In this document: piece after piece, positions 8,131 through 17,617 of the stretch
Layout: the number at the start of each line of letters is the position of its first letter
Position numbering within the stretch: the first letter of the stretch is position 1
NCBI RefSeq assembly: GCF_900114255.1
Contig: NZ_FOSL01000003.1
Coordinates: 193,501-257,500 of the forward strand
Direction of reading: 5' to 3'
Source: Neomesorhizobium albiziae
GTDB taxonomy: Bacteria; Pseudomonadota; Alphaproteobacteria; Rhizobiales; Rhizobiaceae
Length of the DNA: 64,000 nt
The notes under the pieces: model-generated
The model's database searches: none
What the model was told of the DNA's origin: nothing
What the model saw: the letters and a program-made list of their open reading frames with translations, nothing else
Program-made: the position numbers and the translations under genes

Positions 8131-11100
8131 AAGTAAGGCCGGTCATGCCTGACGCCGAGCCACCGTCAATGACGATCCGGTCGGACGGCGAGCCATCCGT
8201 CCCGAGGAAGGTATTCAGCGCTCCTGTAGCGCCCGCCGCGCCGACATAGTTCCCGGCGATGACGAGCTTGTTGCCGACGCCCGTTCCGCCCAGTTGCAAC
8301 AGCCCGCTGTTGGTGAGGTCGCCATTGATCGTGAACGTGCCGGTCGGGTCAGCGGCAAACGGCGTAACAGCATTCGCGACCGCAATGGTGCCGCTGTTGG
8401 TTACCGTGCCCGTTACGCTGCCGTAGCCGCCGAGGGTGGCGCCGGCTGCGATATCGACAGGGCCGCCTCCTGAAATCGCGGCAGCCGGATGCGCCGCATC
8501 GCCGACAGCCAACGTGCCAGCAGTGACGGATGTGCCGCCGGTGTAGGGATTGTCCGCTGTCAGCACGGTGGCGCCGGGGCCTATCTGCGTCACGGAGCCA
8601 ATTCCCGAGATCACATTCGCAACCGTGAACGTATCGCTGCGGTTGAAGACCAGAATGCCGTTGTCGACCACGTCACCCGTGCCGAGTGTGCCGGCAGTGC
8701 CTCCGTCACCTACTTGAAGGGTCCCGTTGCTGATTAAGGTCCCACCGCTGTAGCTGTTGTCCCGACCTAGTATCAGGATGCCTGGCCCGCGCTGCTCGAC
8801 CAGGCCGGTCCCACTGATGACGCTGCCTTGCCCGTAAAGATCGGAACGATTGAATACGAGCGTTGAGTTGTTGACGATGTTGGCGGCCAGCGTTCCTTGG
8901 TTACCCCCATTGCCGATCTGCAAAACCCCCGCGCTGACCGTTGCGTCGCCACTCTCGGTGATATTGCCGAGTAGGACTAGCGTGCCGGCGCCCTCTTTGG
9001 TCAAGGTTCCCGTGCCACTGACGCTTCCGTCGTAGGTGACATCGTCCGCTCGATTGAACACCAGCGCGCCACTGTTGATTACGTCTCCGACGATACTTCC
9101 GGAGGTGCCGCCATTGCCGAGCTGCAGCGTGCCCGCCGTGATCGTCGTGCCGCCGACGTAGTCATTCTCGGCAGTGAGGATCAGCGTCCCCAGATCCGAT
9201 TTTTCCAATGGCGAGCTGCCGGTCAGTACAGCCCCGATCGTTGCTGTATAGCCGGAACCGACTGTGCTGCCGTCGCCAACGCGAATGATTGTTGGAGCAC
9301 CGACCATGGTGACCGGATCGCCCTGGATGACGTAGCCGTTGGAGGCAAATTGCATCCCGTTGATGGCGACGCCGCCGAGACTGTTGTCGACGGTGACGGT
9401 TCCGGGTTGCCCTGCGAAGATCGCAAAGGAACCGTTCTGGTAAGGCGCGTTGATCGCACCGGTCTGCTCCGTCCAATTGTCATCCAAGGCAGAGTTCTGC
9501 CAAGTCCCGTCCCCGCCATTGACGATGCCGTCATTCTGGGGACCTGCATCGCCGTCCCAGAAGTTCAGCGGCAGGCCGTTGGTGTTGACCAGATTGACCT
9601 CATTGGCGACCGACGTCTGAAGGAAGAAATTCGGAGACGGGATCGTCCCGACAGTCAGACCATTATTGGTGAGGCTGCCCGCATAACTCATGACCCGGTA
9701 GATTCCTGGGTCGAAGCTGCCGCCGGGCGGGGTTGTGACGTTCAGGGTGCCGTCAAGCGTCAGATTGCCGCCAACGACGGTCAAGTCGTTGAGTGCACCG
9801 CCAACCACACCGGCCTGGCCGAAACTATAATCGAGGAACGATCCCGATCCGAGAGACAGGTCTTGAGCGATCGTGAGAGTACCGGGGGCAGGTCCGGCGG
9901 TGCCCGGTGACAAATGCCCGCCATCCGCGACAGAGACGCTGCCGCCGATAGTGCCTGTACCGCCCAGCGTTGCCCCGCTGGCAACCGAGGTCGCCCCCGT
10001 TGCCGCCGATTGATTGCCGTCGACGAACAGGCCGCCCAACAGAACGGCTGTGTGTCCCAGGTAGCTGTTTGCGCCGGTCAGGATCGTGTTGCCGGTACCC
10101 TCCTGGATCACAGGCCCGATACCCGAGATCACCCCTGGAACCGTGAACGTATCACTGCGGTTGAAGGTCAAGAAGCCATTGTTAACGATGTTGCCGAGAA
10201 TGCTGCCGCTGGTGCCGCCGTTGCCGAGTTGCACGCCACCGGCCGCGATCGTCAGCGTGCCCGAATAGGTACTGTTGCCGGTCAGGTGCAACCTACCGCC
10301 GCCAAGCTTGGTCAGCGGGCCTGTCCCGCTGGCTACCCCCCGATACTCGAAGTTGAACCCGTTGGTGTCGATTGCGCCGCCGCCGGCATCAACAGTGACC
10401 GGGCGGCCGATGAAGCTGCTCGCCGCCGCCAGCTGCAGTGTGCCCCCGTCGAAGATAATCCGATTGCCGAGCGTGCCGAGATTGTGGGGCCTGCTGAAGG
10501 CAAGCACTCCCCCTTCCAGAACCGTCGGCCCGCCATAGGTGTTGATGGCCGTCAGTGTCAGGACACCGGTTCCACGCATGACGAGTGAGCCCGAGCCGCT
10601 GACTACCTGGTCAAAAGTAAGATTGTCGCTGCGGTTGAAGGCAAGCGTGCCGTTGTCGACAATATTGCCGGTGATCGTGCCCGTGGCGCCGCCGTCGCCC
10701 AGCTGAAGCGTAGCCCCCGGGGCTATTGTCGTGCCCCCGTCCACGCCGCTATTGGTGACGATGCCACCCAACACGAGCGTCCCGCTGTTCACCGCCACGG
10801 CATTGGCGGTCGTGCCCGTGATGGTGGCGTTGCCCGATAGCGTCCAGTTGCTGCCCTCCATGACCAGCGACTGGAACCCGTTCCCAGCGGTGGCGCCAAT
10901 GAAGTTGCTGTCTTCGCTTCCGGTCCCCTGAAGCCGCACTGTATTTCCAGTCCCGGCGCTCAGTGCATCGCCGTTGAGCACGGAGCCGGTCTCCAGGATC
11001 AAGACGTTGTTGCTGGCATCAAACCGAACCGCGGAGCCAATATCGCTTGTCAGCGTGCCGGCATTGCGCACCGTGACAAGACCGTCGCTCACAACGCGAA

Positions 11101-11791
11101 CGCCCGCGCCGTTCACGCTCGATATGGAGCCTCCGGCTTGGTTGTAGAACGTGCCTGACGAACCGGCTTGGAACAGGACGCCGGAGGGAAAATTGGGGGC
11201 AGCACCGGTGCTTGTAACCGTGATCGTGCCGCTGTTGGTGATCGAAGAGTTGAGAGCATTCGTCCTGATACCGGAGCTGCCCGCGCCGCTAACCGAAATG
11301 GAGCCCGAATTGACGATGGTCGTATTGCTTCCGCGGGCGTCCATGCCCCAACTGGTCGTGCCGGCTGTGGAGATCGACCCTTGGTTTGTAAGCGTGCTCC
11401 CCGTTCCGGTCGCCGACATGCCGAATGCGTTTACGCCGGTGGTGGTGATCTGCCCCTGATTGAGCGCGCTACTGTTGCGCTCCACGCCGATGGCGCGAAC
11501 GGTCGAGTTCATTATGGCGCCGGGCAGAACCGTCACACTGACATTGCTGCTTCCGGCAACGGCCGAGACGGCAGTAGTCGCGGCGGTGGGATTAGGAGGC
11601 GTGCTGTCGCAGACGACGCTCTGACCGGAAGTCGGCTGTCCGGTCGATTGCGTGACTTCGATGCCGGTGGTCGTGTTCACGCATCTGGCGTAGGCTGGGC
11701 TAGCGAGGAAGGTGCTCGGCAAAAGGATCAGGGTACCGGGCAAAAGCATGGTCCCGGACTGGAGCAGAGCCTTTCGAAGGCGCAAATGCAT
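8066..11791 (-). CDS. Autotransporter passenger with PATR repeats, frameshifted before its barrel
   Basis: The chosen start, ATG 11791, gives a signal peptide MHLRLRKALLQSGTMLLPGT and onward to SPAYA; an in-frame ATG at 11965 adds 58 residues and could represent an extended signal peptide. The passenger is a beta-helix with about six PATR-type repeats of the pattern G-T-L-Q-x-G-N/D-G-G ... L-x-F-N-R-S-D ... SGTGxLxxxGxGxLxLTGxNxYSGGT. It ends in an aberrant SEGRGRRPLQTASLSSKR. Shifting frame by one base near 8125-8131 restores the barrel. Type Va proteins display the passenger at the cell surface; this one is probably inactive unless the deletion is an assembly error. Confidence 0.82.
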   Translation of the reverse strand: MHLRLRKALLQSGTMLLPGTLILLPSTFLASPAYARCVNTTTGIEVTQSTGQPTSGQSVVCDSTPPNPTAATTAVSAVAGSSNVSVTVLPGAIMNSTVRAIGVERNSSALNQGQITTTGVNAFGMSATGTGSTLTNQGSISTAGTTSWGMDARGSNTTIVNSGSISVSGAGSSGIRTNALNSSITNSGTITVTSTGAAPNFPSGVLFQAGSSGTFYNQAGGSISSVNGAGVRVVSDGLVTVRNAGTLTSDIGSAVRFDASNNVLILETGSVLNGDALSAGTGNTVRLQGTGSEDSNFIGATAGNGFQSLVMEGSNWTLSGNATITGTTANAVAVNSGTLVLGGIVTNSGVDGGTTIAPGATLQLGDGGATGTITGNIVDNGTLAFNRSDNLTFDQVVSGSGSLVMRGTGVLTLTAINTYGGPTVLEGGVLAFSRPHNLGTLGNRIIFDGGTLQLAAASSFIGRPVTVDAGGGAIDTNGFNFEYRGVASGTGPLTKLGGGRLHLTGNSTYSGTLTIAAGGVQLGNGGTSGSILGNIVNNGFLTFNRSDTFTVPGVISGIGPVIQEGTGNTILTGANSYLGHTAVLLGGLFVDGNQSAATGATSVASGATLGGTGTIGGSVSVADGGHLSPGTAGPAPGTLTIAQDLSLGSGSFLDYSFGQAGVVGGALNDLTVVGGNLTLDGTLNVTTPPGGSFDPGIYRVMSYAGSLTNNGLTVGTIPSPNFFLQTSVANEVNLVNTNGLPLNFWDGDAGPQNDGIVNGGDGTWQNSALDDNWTEQTGAINAPYQNGSFAIFAGQPGTVTVDNSLGGVAINGMQFASNGYVIQGDPVTMVGAPTIIRVGDGSTVGSGYTATIGAVLTGSSPLEKSDLGTLILTAENDYVGGTTITAGTLQLGNGGTSGSIVGDVINSGALVFNRADDVTYDGSVSGTGTLTKEGAGTLVLLGNITESGDATVSAGVLQIGNGGNQGTLAANIVNNSTLVFNRSDLYGQGSVISGTGLVEQRGPGILILGRDNSYSGGTLISNGTLQVGDGGTAGTLGTGDVVDNGILVFNRSDTFTVANVISGIGSVTQIGPGATVLTADNPYTGGTSVTAGTLAVGDAAHPAAAISGGGPVDIAAGATLGGYGSVTGTVTNSGTIAVANAVTPFAADPTGTFTINGDLTNSGLLQLGGTGVGNKLVIAGNYVGAAGATGALNTFLGTDGSPSDRIVIDGGSASGMTGLTFTMSEGRGRRPLQTASLSSKR

Positions 11792-12001
11792 CAAAACGCC
11801 TGCCTCTCGAGCAGCCGTCACCCGCCGACCTAGTTGAGAGGGGAAAGCGTGGCCAAAATCAAGCTCTTCCGTCTTCGCCCGGGCTCTTTTTCCACCTAGT
11901 GTTGCACCGCAAGCGCAGTGCCAGGGTGGACCGCCAGGGAGAATGGTCGTCGTGGGAACCCGCATGAAGCGGCAGCGACGCGCAGTTTGCCTTAAACGCG
12001 T

Positions 12002-12325
12002 CTAACGTAGAGAAACCTTCACGCGAGGCGCGAAAAAGCAACGCAAATACAGCTGATTGGTTACGACGTAGGTACCCTCGCAGATGTGATACTGGTCGTC
12101 CGGGGATTCCTGTACGCGGTCGCGCGGAATGGTGAAATTATGCGGCAGGTAAGTGTAACCACCGTCGATCCTGGACCGTACCGAAGACCGAGGTATGGCG
12201 CGGCAATCAGTGCCATCGCAACACTTGTATTTCATCTGCGGGTCGAACTTGTCCTCGTACCAGTCATGGGCGTTCGCGGCTGTTGCGGCGGCGATACAGA
12301 TTGCCGTGAAGATAATTCTTCGCAT
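12002..12325 (-). CDS. Small exported cysteine-containing hypothetical protein
   Basis: This 107-residue protein has a signal peptide (MRRIIFTAICIAAATAANA). The mature part begins HDWYEDKFDP and contains KCCDGTDC, a lone Cys in YHIC and one in RCFF, so periplasmic disulfides or metal binding are possible. ATG 12325 was chosen because GAGGAA lies 5 bp upstream; the in-frame ATG 12337 has no Shine-Dalgarno sequence. I do not recognise a named family. It lies upstream of the autotransporter on the same strand, with about 210 bp between them. Confidence 0.65.
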   Translation of the reverse strand: MRRIIFTAICIAAATAANAHDWYEDKFDPQMKYKCCDGTDCRAIPRSSVRSRIDGGYTYLPHNFTIPRDRVQESPDDQYHICEGTYVVTNQLYLRCFFAPRVKVSLR

Positions 12326-12542
12326 GGCATTCCTCATGCCGCATAAATAAGGCGGCGAGACGATCAAGATCGACCGGCGAGAAGCAGCCTGGCTGCTGAG
12401 CGCGGCGGTGCTGCACAGCAACTTCTTGAACGTGTGACGAATGCGTCGATACCCATTGCACTGCCGCAGGCCGCGACAGGCGGAGACATTCATCCATCAG
12501 CCTGCATACCGCCGACCTCCCAGGAAAATCTTCCCGGACCTA

Positions 12543-12803
12543 CTACTCCATGCCGAGCGCGGCCTTGTAAAGGTCGAGGATCGCTTCCTCCTCCTGGCGC
12601 TCGGCCTGGTCCTTCTTGCGCAGCCGGATGATGGTGCGCACCGCCTTGGTGTCGAAGCCGGTGCCCTTCATCTCGGCAAAGACTTCCTTGATGTCGTCGG
12701 CGATGGTCTTCTTTTCCTCTTCCAGCCGCTCGACGCGCTCGATGAAGGCGCGCAACTGGCCCGCGGCAACGGTCTGGCTGGTTTCGGTGATGTCGTCGGC
12801 CAT
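12543..12803 (-). CDS. gapR: GapR family nucleoid-associated protein (DUF2312)
   Basis: This 86-residue protein matches the DUF2312/GapR family along its whole length, including [51 protein letters not shown] and the closing [12 protein letters not shown]. Caulobacter GapR is a nucleoid-associated protein that encircles overtwisted DNA, for instance ahead of replication forks. It stimulates type II topoisomerases. ATG 12803 is preferred, with GGAG 8 bp upstream; it stands alone between short gaps. Confidence 0.92.
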   Translation of the reverse strand: MADDITETSQTVAAGQLRAFIERVERLEEEKKTIADDIKEVFAEMKGTGFDTKAVRTIIRLRKKDQAERQEEEAILDLYKAALGME

Positions 12804-12890
12804 GAAATGTCTCCGGAATGTGGGCCGCGACTCGGGCACGGCAAGGGTCGGCCGGTTCGATGCCTCAGGCCGGGGAGCGGGTCAAGGCGG

Positions 12891-13026
12891 AAGTTCCCCT
12901 TCTCCCCGTTCACGGGGAAAAGGTGCCGGCAGGCGGATGAGGGGCGGCATCAAATTTGTCAAGCAACTGCTGCCCCTCACCCGGTCGCTTCGCGACCACC
13001 CTCTCCCCGTAAACGGGGCGAGGGTA
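12891..13026. repeat. GC-rich composite palindromic element
   Basis: Two hairpins, CTCCCCGTTCACGGGGA and CTCTCCCCGTAAACGGGGCGAG, flank an inverted TGAGGGGC / GCCCCTCA pair. It lies between gapR and the DUF1244 gene, ending 2 bp from the latter's stop. It is a member of the family described at 809. Confidence 0.65.
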
Positions 13027-13028
13027 AG

Positions 13029-13337
13029 CTAGTGATCCTTCGGCCGCCGCGCCTCGAATTCGGCCCGCTTGGCGGCGGAAGCGTCCGTCTGGTGCTTCGC
13101 CTGCCACTCGGCATAGGGCATGCCGTAGACAATTTCTCGCGATTCGTCCTTCGACAGCGCAACACCTGCGGCATCGGCGGCGTCGCGATACCAGTTGGAC
13201 AGGCAGTTGCGGCAGAAGCCGGCGAGATTCATCAGGTCGATGTTCTGCACGTCGCTGCGCTGGCGCAGATGCTCGACCAGCGTGCGGAACGCCGCCGCCT
13301 CGAAATCGCGCCTCTGTTCGTCGCTGAATTCGGTCAT
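13029..13337 (-). CDS. DUF1244 family protein
   Basis: This 102-residue cytoplasmic protein carries the DUF1244 hallmark NLAGFCRNCLSNWYRDAAD, followed by MPYAEWQAKHQ. The CxxC pair could bind metal or be redox active, but no function is established. It starts 12 bp after the N-formylglutamate amidohydrolase gene on the same strand, so they probably form an operon. The family is common as a short conserved protein in Proteobacteria. Confidence 0.88.
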   Translation of the reverse strand: MTEFSDEQRRDFEAAAFRTLVEHLRQRSDVQNIDLMNLAGFCRNCLSNWYRDAADAAGVALSKDESREIVYGMPYAEWQAKHQTDASAAKRAEFEARRPKDH

Positions 13338-13349
13338 CTGGAGAATCCT

Positions 13350-14147
13350 TCACACCGGCCCGGTTCGCGAGCCGAATTGTCTGACCTCGTGTATATCGGC
13401 ACGCCGGTTGATCACGTCAACGATCGGCGCCAGGCGCTCGGCCCATTCGGTAGCACCGCGGTCGTCGGCGATCAGGTCCTGCCGGATCTCGATCAGCGCA
13501 TGGGCGAAACCGTTGACGATTGCGTGACGGAACATGGTGTCGCCGCGCAGCGCCCCGTCATAAGGCTCGTTGTCGCCGACGACGAGATTCTGGTCGGCGG
13601 CCAGCATCTCGATCAGCGGCCATGGCGCGCGATGGTCCATGTCCCACAGCACGCCGACATGCCAGGGCCTGACATGGCCCTGCATCACCGGCGTGAACGA
13701 ATGCACCGAGAAGATGAACGGCGCGCCTCCCGATTCGTGCGCCACGGATGCCACCATGGCGGCGACCGCGTCGTGATAGGGGCGGTAAAAGCGATCGAGC
13801 CGGCGCTCCCGCTCCTCCGCCGCCATCGGGTAATTTCCCGGCACCACCGTGCCGTCATAGAGCTGGCGGATCAGCGTCGGATCGTCCTCGCCGCGATTGG
13901 GATCGATCAGGAGCCGAGAGAACCGCGCCATCACCGCCGGCGCGCCGATAAGCCCGGCAAGCCTGGCCGTCACCGCCGCGACACCGATGTCATAGGCGAT
14001 GTGACGGTCGAACTCCGACGCCGGCAGGCCGAGATCGCCATATTCCTCCGGCAGTTCGCGGTGCGCGTGGTCCGCGACCAGCACGATGCCTCTCTTCCGG
14101 TCGCCTTCGATGATGTCGAACGGGGCAAAAATTGCGGAACGGGTCAT
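13350..14147 (-). CDS. N-formylglutamate amidohydrolase family protein
   Basis: This 265-residue protein belongs to the FGase family, which hydrolyses N-formyl-L-glutamate to formate and glutamate in the five-step histidine pathway. Diagnostic stretches are LVADHAHRELPEEYGDLGL near the N-terminus, DPNRGEDDP, FSVHSFTP and VVGDNEPY. The histidines and acids in these motifs fit a zinc-dependent peptidase-like site. No hut genes are nearby, so the true substrate may differ. It leads the two-gene unit with the DUF1244 gene. Confidence 0.85.
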   Translation of the reverse strand: MTRSAIFAPFDIIEGDRKRGIVLVADHAHRELPEEYGDLGLPASEFDRHIAYDIGVAAVTARLAGLIGAPAVMARFSRLLIDPNRGEDDPTLIRQLYDGTVVPGNYPMAAEERERRLDRFYRPYHDAVAAMVASVAHESGGAPFIFSVHSFTPVMQGHVRPWHVGVLWDMDHRAPWPLIEMLAADQNLVVGDNEPYDGALRGDTMFRHAIVNGFAHALIEIRQDLIADDRGATEWAERLAPIVDVINRRADIHEVRQFGSRTGPV

Positions 14148-14381
14148 GGGGTCCGGCGGTGGTGGTGGCTGCGGGCAAACCCGGTCATTCCACGAAGTGT
14201 TTCGCCGCGCAACGCCGTTGTTTGGTCATTGTTTTCGCTGAAATGGGTGCGGGCGCCCGAATCCGGGCGCTTTTGGCGCACTAATCGATTAGGATTGACG
14301 ACGCAACCGCGTTGACATGCGCCCGCACTTTGCCGAAAAGGGGCGTCTAATATGCTGATTTCACGCATGAGGGGCTTCACG

Positions 14382-14870
14382 ATGGAAATCGCCAGGAGGC
14401 AGCGTTTTCACCTTGTGGTGACCGCCCTCTCGGCCGTTCTCGCGCTGCCGGTCCTGGCCGCCTTGTCAGCCACCCCGGCCCATGCCGACTTCCGTGTTTG
14501 CAACGCCACGCAGAATCTCGTTGGCGTCGCGGTCGGCTACCGCGCCAAGGCGGGCTGGGTCACCGAAGGCTGGTGGCATGTCGAGGGCTCGACCTGCAAG
14601 ACACTGATCGAAGGCCAGCTGTCATCACGCTATTACTATCTTTATGCAGAAGATGCCGAGCGCGGTGGGCGCTGGGATGGTCCGGTCAACATGTGCGTAG
14701 CGGAAAAAGAGTTCAAGGTTTCCGGTGTCAGCGATTGTTTCGCCCGAGGGTTCCAGCGCGCCGGCTTTCAGGAATACGACACGGGCGAGCAGGCAAGCTG
14801 GATGGTCCAATTGACTGACGAGCCCGCAACGGACGGCACTGCCGCCGTCACGGGAAGCAACGGTCAATGA
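14382..14870 (+). CDS. DUF1036 family exported protein
   Basis: This 162-residue protein starts with a signal peptide ending in TPAHA. The DUF1036 domain is recognisable in DFRVCNATQNLVGVAVGYR, GWVTEGWWHVEG, C-x-TLI and YYYLYAEDAERGG. Several cysteines suggest a disulfide-bonded periplasmic fold of unknown function. ATG 14382 has GAGGGG 8 bp upstream, although ATGs at 14352 and 14367 are also in frame. Its stop overlaps the pyk start by 4 bp (ATGA), which implies translational coupling between an exported protein and a glycolytic enzyme. Confidence 0.87.
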   Translation: MEIARRQRFHLVVTALSAVLALPVLAALSATPAHADFRVCNATQNLVGVAVGYRAKAGWVTEGWWHVEGSTCKTLIEGQLSSRYYYLYAEDAERGGRWDGPVNMCVAEKEFKVSGVSDCFARGFQRAGFQEYDTGEQASWMVQLTDEPATDGTAAVTGSNGQ

Positions 14871-16303
14871 GACGCAGCCGCAAGGTAAAAATACTCGCCA
14901 CGCTCGGTCCAGCCTCCTCGGATGAGGCCATGATCCGCAAGCTTTTCGAAGCCGGCGCCGACGTTTTCCGCATCAACATGAGCCACACCGACCACCCCAC
15001 CATGGAAACCCTGGTGGGGCGCATCCGCGCGGTGGAGGAAGCGGTGGGACGCCCGATCGGCATCCTCGCCGACCTGCAGGGGCCGAAGCTGCGCGTAGGC
15101 AAATTCGCCAACGGCAAGGAAGAACTGACCGTCGGCCAGACCTTTACGCTCGACGACCGCACGGAACTCGGCGACGCCACCCGGGTCAACCTGCCGCATC
15201 CTGAAATCCTCCAGTCGGTGCAGCCCGGCCACCGCCTGCTCATCGACGACGGCCGCCTGCAGCTGCAGGCGCAAGCCGCCGACGGCAAGTCGATCGTCTG
15301 CACGGTCGTTTCCGGCACCAAGATTTCCGACCGCAAGGGCGTCAGCCTGCCGGACACCGACCTGCCGGTTGGCGCACTGACCGAAAAGGATCGCCGCGAT
15401 CTCGATGCCGTGCTTGCCACCGGCGTCGATTGGGTGGCGCTGTCCTTCATCCAGCGGCCGGAAGATCTGGCCGAGGTGCGCAAGATCGCCCGCGGCCGCG
15501 CATCGCTGCTGTCGAAGATCGAGAAGCCGCAGGCAGTTGCCCGGCTTGCCGAGATCATCGAACTCTCGGATGCGCTGATGGTGGCGCGCGGCGACCTCGG
15601 CGTCGAGATGCCGCTGGAAGCCGTGCCCGGTATCCAGAAGCAGATCACCCGCGCCGCCCGCCGCGCCGGCAAGCCGGTGGTGGTGGCCACGCAGATGCTG
15701 GAATCGATGATCACGGCACCAGTGCCGACCCGCGCCGAAGTGTCCGACGTCGCCACGGCTGTCTTCGAGGGCGCCGACGCCATCATGCTTTCGGCCGAAT
15801 CCGCCGCCGGCGAATACCCGGTCGAAGCGGTGGCGACCATGGATCGCATCGCCCGGCGCGTCGAGCAGGACCCGACCTATCCCGGCATCATCAACGCCCA
15901 GCGTTCCGAGCCCGAAGCGACCGGCGCCGACGCGATTTCGCTCGCCGCAAGGCAGATCGCCGAGACGCTGAAGCTGACGGCCATCGTCACCTACACGGCA
16001 TCCGGCACCACCGGCCTGCGCGCCGCCCGCGAGCGCCCGCAGGTGCCGATCATCGCGCTCTCGCCGGTGCTTCAGACGGCCCGCCGGCTGTCGCTTTTGT
16101 GGGGAACCCATTGCGTGGTGACGCCGGACGCCGCCGATCTCGACGACATGGTCGACCGCGCCTGCCAGATCACCTTTGCCGAAGGCTTCGGCAAGGTCGG
16201 CGACCGCATCATCATCACCGCGGGCGTGCCGCTGCGGACGCCGGGCTCCACCAACATGCTGCGCATCGCCTATATCGGTTCTGACGGGCTGGGCGGGATC
16301 TAG
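14867..16303 (+). CDS. pyk: Pyruvate kinase
   Basis: This 478-residue enzyme converts phosphoenolpyruvate and ADP to pyruvate and ATP, the last step of glycolysis. The N-terminal KILATLGPASS, FRINMSH, ILADLQGPKLR, the catalytic-lysine segment SKIEKPQAV, VARGDLGVEMP and TQMLESMI are all present, followed by the C-terminal allosteric domain. The length is that of bacterial type II enzymes. The ATG overlaps the preceding stop. The large gap to the next gene on the other strand holds a palindromic element. Confidence 0.97.
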   Translation: MRRSRKVKILATLGPASSDEAMIRKLFEAGADVFRINMSHTDHPTMETLVGRIRAVEEAVGRPIGILADLQGPKLRVGKFANGKEELTVGQTFTLDDRTELGDATRVNLPHPEILQSVQPGHRLLIDDGRLQLQAQAADGKSIVCTVVSGTKISDRKGVSLPDTDLPVGALTEKDRRDLDAVLATGVDWVALSFIQRPEDLAEVRKIARGRASLLSKIEKPQAVARLAEIIELSDALMVARGDLGVEMPLEAVPGIQKQITRAARRAGKPVVVATQMLESMITAPVPTRAEVSDVATAVFEGADAIMLSAESAAGEYPVEAVATMDRIARRVEQDPTYPGIINAQRSEPEATGADAISLAARQIAETLKLTAIVTYTASGTTGLRAARERPQVPIIALSPVLQTARRLSLLWGTHCVVTPDAADLDDMVDRACQITFAEGFGKVGDRIIITAGVPLRTPGSTNMLRIAYIGSDGLGGI

Positions 16304-16323
16304 CTGTCGGATTTCACCGCCAG

Positions 16324-16443
16324 CGCCCCCTCCGCCTCGCTTCGCTCGGCACCTCCCCCGCTTCGCAGGGGAGGATCCACGTCGCCGCTGATCCTCCCCC
16401 CGTTTACGGGGGAGGGGGACCGCCGAAGGCGGTGGAGGGGGCG
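16324..16443. repeat. GC-rich composite palindromic element downstream of pyk
   Basis: Perfect 10-bp ends CGCCCCCTCC / GGAGGGGGCG enclose the inner stems CCTCGCTTCGCTCGG, CTCCCCCGCTTCGCAGGGGAG and CTCCCCCCGTTTACGGGGGAG. It fills the convergent gap between pyk and the hydrolase gene and may serve as a 3' processing or termination structure, though no T-tract is present. Confidence 0.7.
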
Positions 16444-16485
16444 GTGGTCCGAACGCCCTCGAGCAACCCACTGTAAATTTCCTGG

Positions 16486-17547
16486 CTACTGCGGCGCCAG
16501 TTCGGCCACCGGCGCTTTCTCGTCGATGCAGCCGGCGCCATATGCGTCGCCGGCGATCCGCGCCTCGACGGCGCGCGCCACGCCGGCAAGATCGCGCTCC
16601 TTGCCGGCCACCTTCTCGATCGCCGCCACCACCAGGTCTGGCCCGACCCAGTCGGGCTTGTGGCCGAGATTCCTGACCCAGACCGGTTCGGCACCGGGAA
16701 TGTCGCGCGCCAGCCCCGTGGAGTGGATCTCCTCGTAGACCACGGCGTCGCGGTCGCCCGAAATCACCACCGTCGGGACCTTGATGTCGCGGTAGCGTTT
16801 GGCGGCCTCCAGAACATGGCCGTAGAGGCCGGCGACATCGAGCGCATTGGAACGGAAAGCGCGAGGCCGCAGCACCAGCGGTATCGAAGCCGCGTCGGAA
16901 TAGCCGTCCGGCACCGCGTTCGGGGCGAACACGCAGGTCGTGGCGGCGGCCAGGCGCGACGTGCCCGCGGGATAGGCGACCGTCTGCGCAAACAGCCAGC
17001 CGATCACCGGGGTCGCCGCAACGCTGTAGTACCAGGCGGTCGCCCCGCCGGGCCACGGGTGGCTAACCGCCGACAGGAACACCAGGCCGCGGGTCCTCGC
17101 CGCCTGCTCCAGCCCGAAGGTCGCCGTCACCGCCCCGCCGAAGGAGTGGCCGACGATGATGGCATCCCGGATGCCGACATGATCCATCAACGCCGCGATG
17201 GTCTCCGCCTGCTCGTGCGGGTTACTGTTGCGGCTGCCGCGCCCGGACCAGCCGTGGCCGGGACGGTCGAAGAACAGCATTTCGGCGCGCCCTTCGAGCA
17301 GCGGCCTCAGCGGCGCCATCTGGTCCTTGAGGTTGGCGCTGGCGCCGTGGATGAACACGACGGGCGGCAGGTCGGGGTTGGGCCCGGCCGGCACGTGCAC
17401 ATAATGCATGCGGGCGCCGTTCACCGTCGCAAAACTCCCGACCGGCGGGTTGCGCCGCTCGATCAGCCAGGAGCCGACGCGGGTGACGCCGGCCAGCATC
17501 AGGAAAAAGGCGAGCAGAAAGGCGAATGCGGCGGCTGTCAAATTCAT
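16486..17547 (-). CDS. Membrane-anchored alpha/beta hydrolase
   Basis: This 353-residue protein begins with a hydrophobic segment (about 4-26), probably an uncleaved anchor. The alpha/beta hydrolase domain has the oxyanion-hole HGASAN, FFDRPGHGWS, the nucleophile elbow GHSFGG (about Ser134), an acid in SGDRDAVV and the histidine in NLGHKPDW. This triad fits an esterase or lipase-like enzyme; the substrate cannot be read from sequence. It is followed on the opposite side only by the palindromic element. No operon partner is evident. Confidence 0.85.
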   Translation of the reverse strand: MNLTAAAFAFLLAFFLMLAGVTRVGSWLIERRNPPVGSFATVNGARMHYVHVPAGPNPDLPPVVFIHGASANLKDQMAPLRPLLEGRAEMLFFDRPGHGWSGRGSRNSNPHEQAETIAALMDHVGIRDAIIVGHSFGGAVTATFGLEQAARTRGLVFLSAVSHPWPGGATAWYYSVAATPVIGWLFAQTVAYPAGTSRLAAATTCVFAPNAVPDGYSDAASIPLVLRPRAFRSNALDVAGLYGHVLEAAKRYRDIKVPTVVISGDRDAVVYEEIHSTGLARDIPGAEPVWVRNLGHKPDWVGPDLVVAAIEKVAGKERDLAGVARAVEARIAGDAYGAGCIDEKAPVAELAPQ

Positions 17548-17617
17548 CGTCGGGGCAAAAAAATGTCTGCGGGATGGGTAGCTTAAGCAACGAGGGCGCG
17601 GCAGGCCGGGTTTCCGG

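Noticed and set aside
14281-14292. CTAATCGATTAG palindrome upstream of the DUF1036 gene
   Set aside because: It is a perfect 12-bp palindrome, but without a known regulator nearby or a second copy it is not distinguishable from chance.
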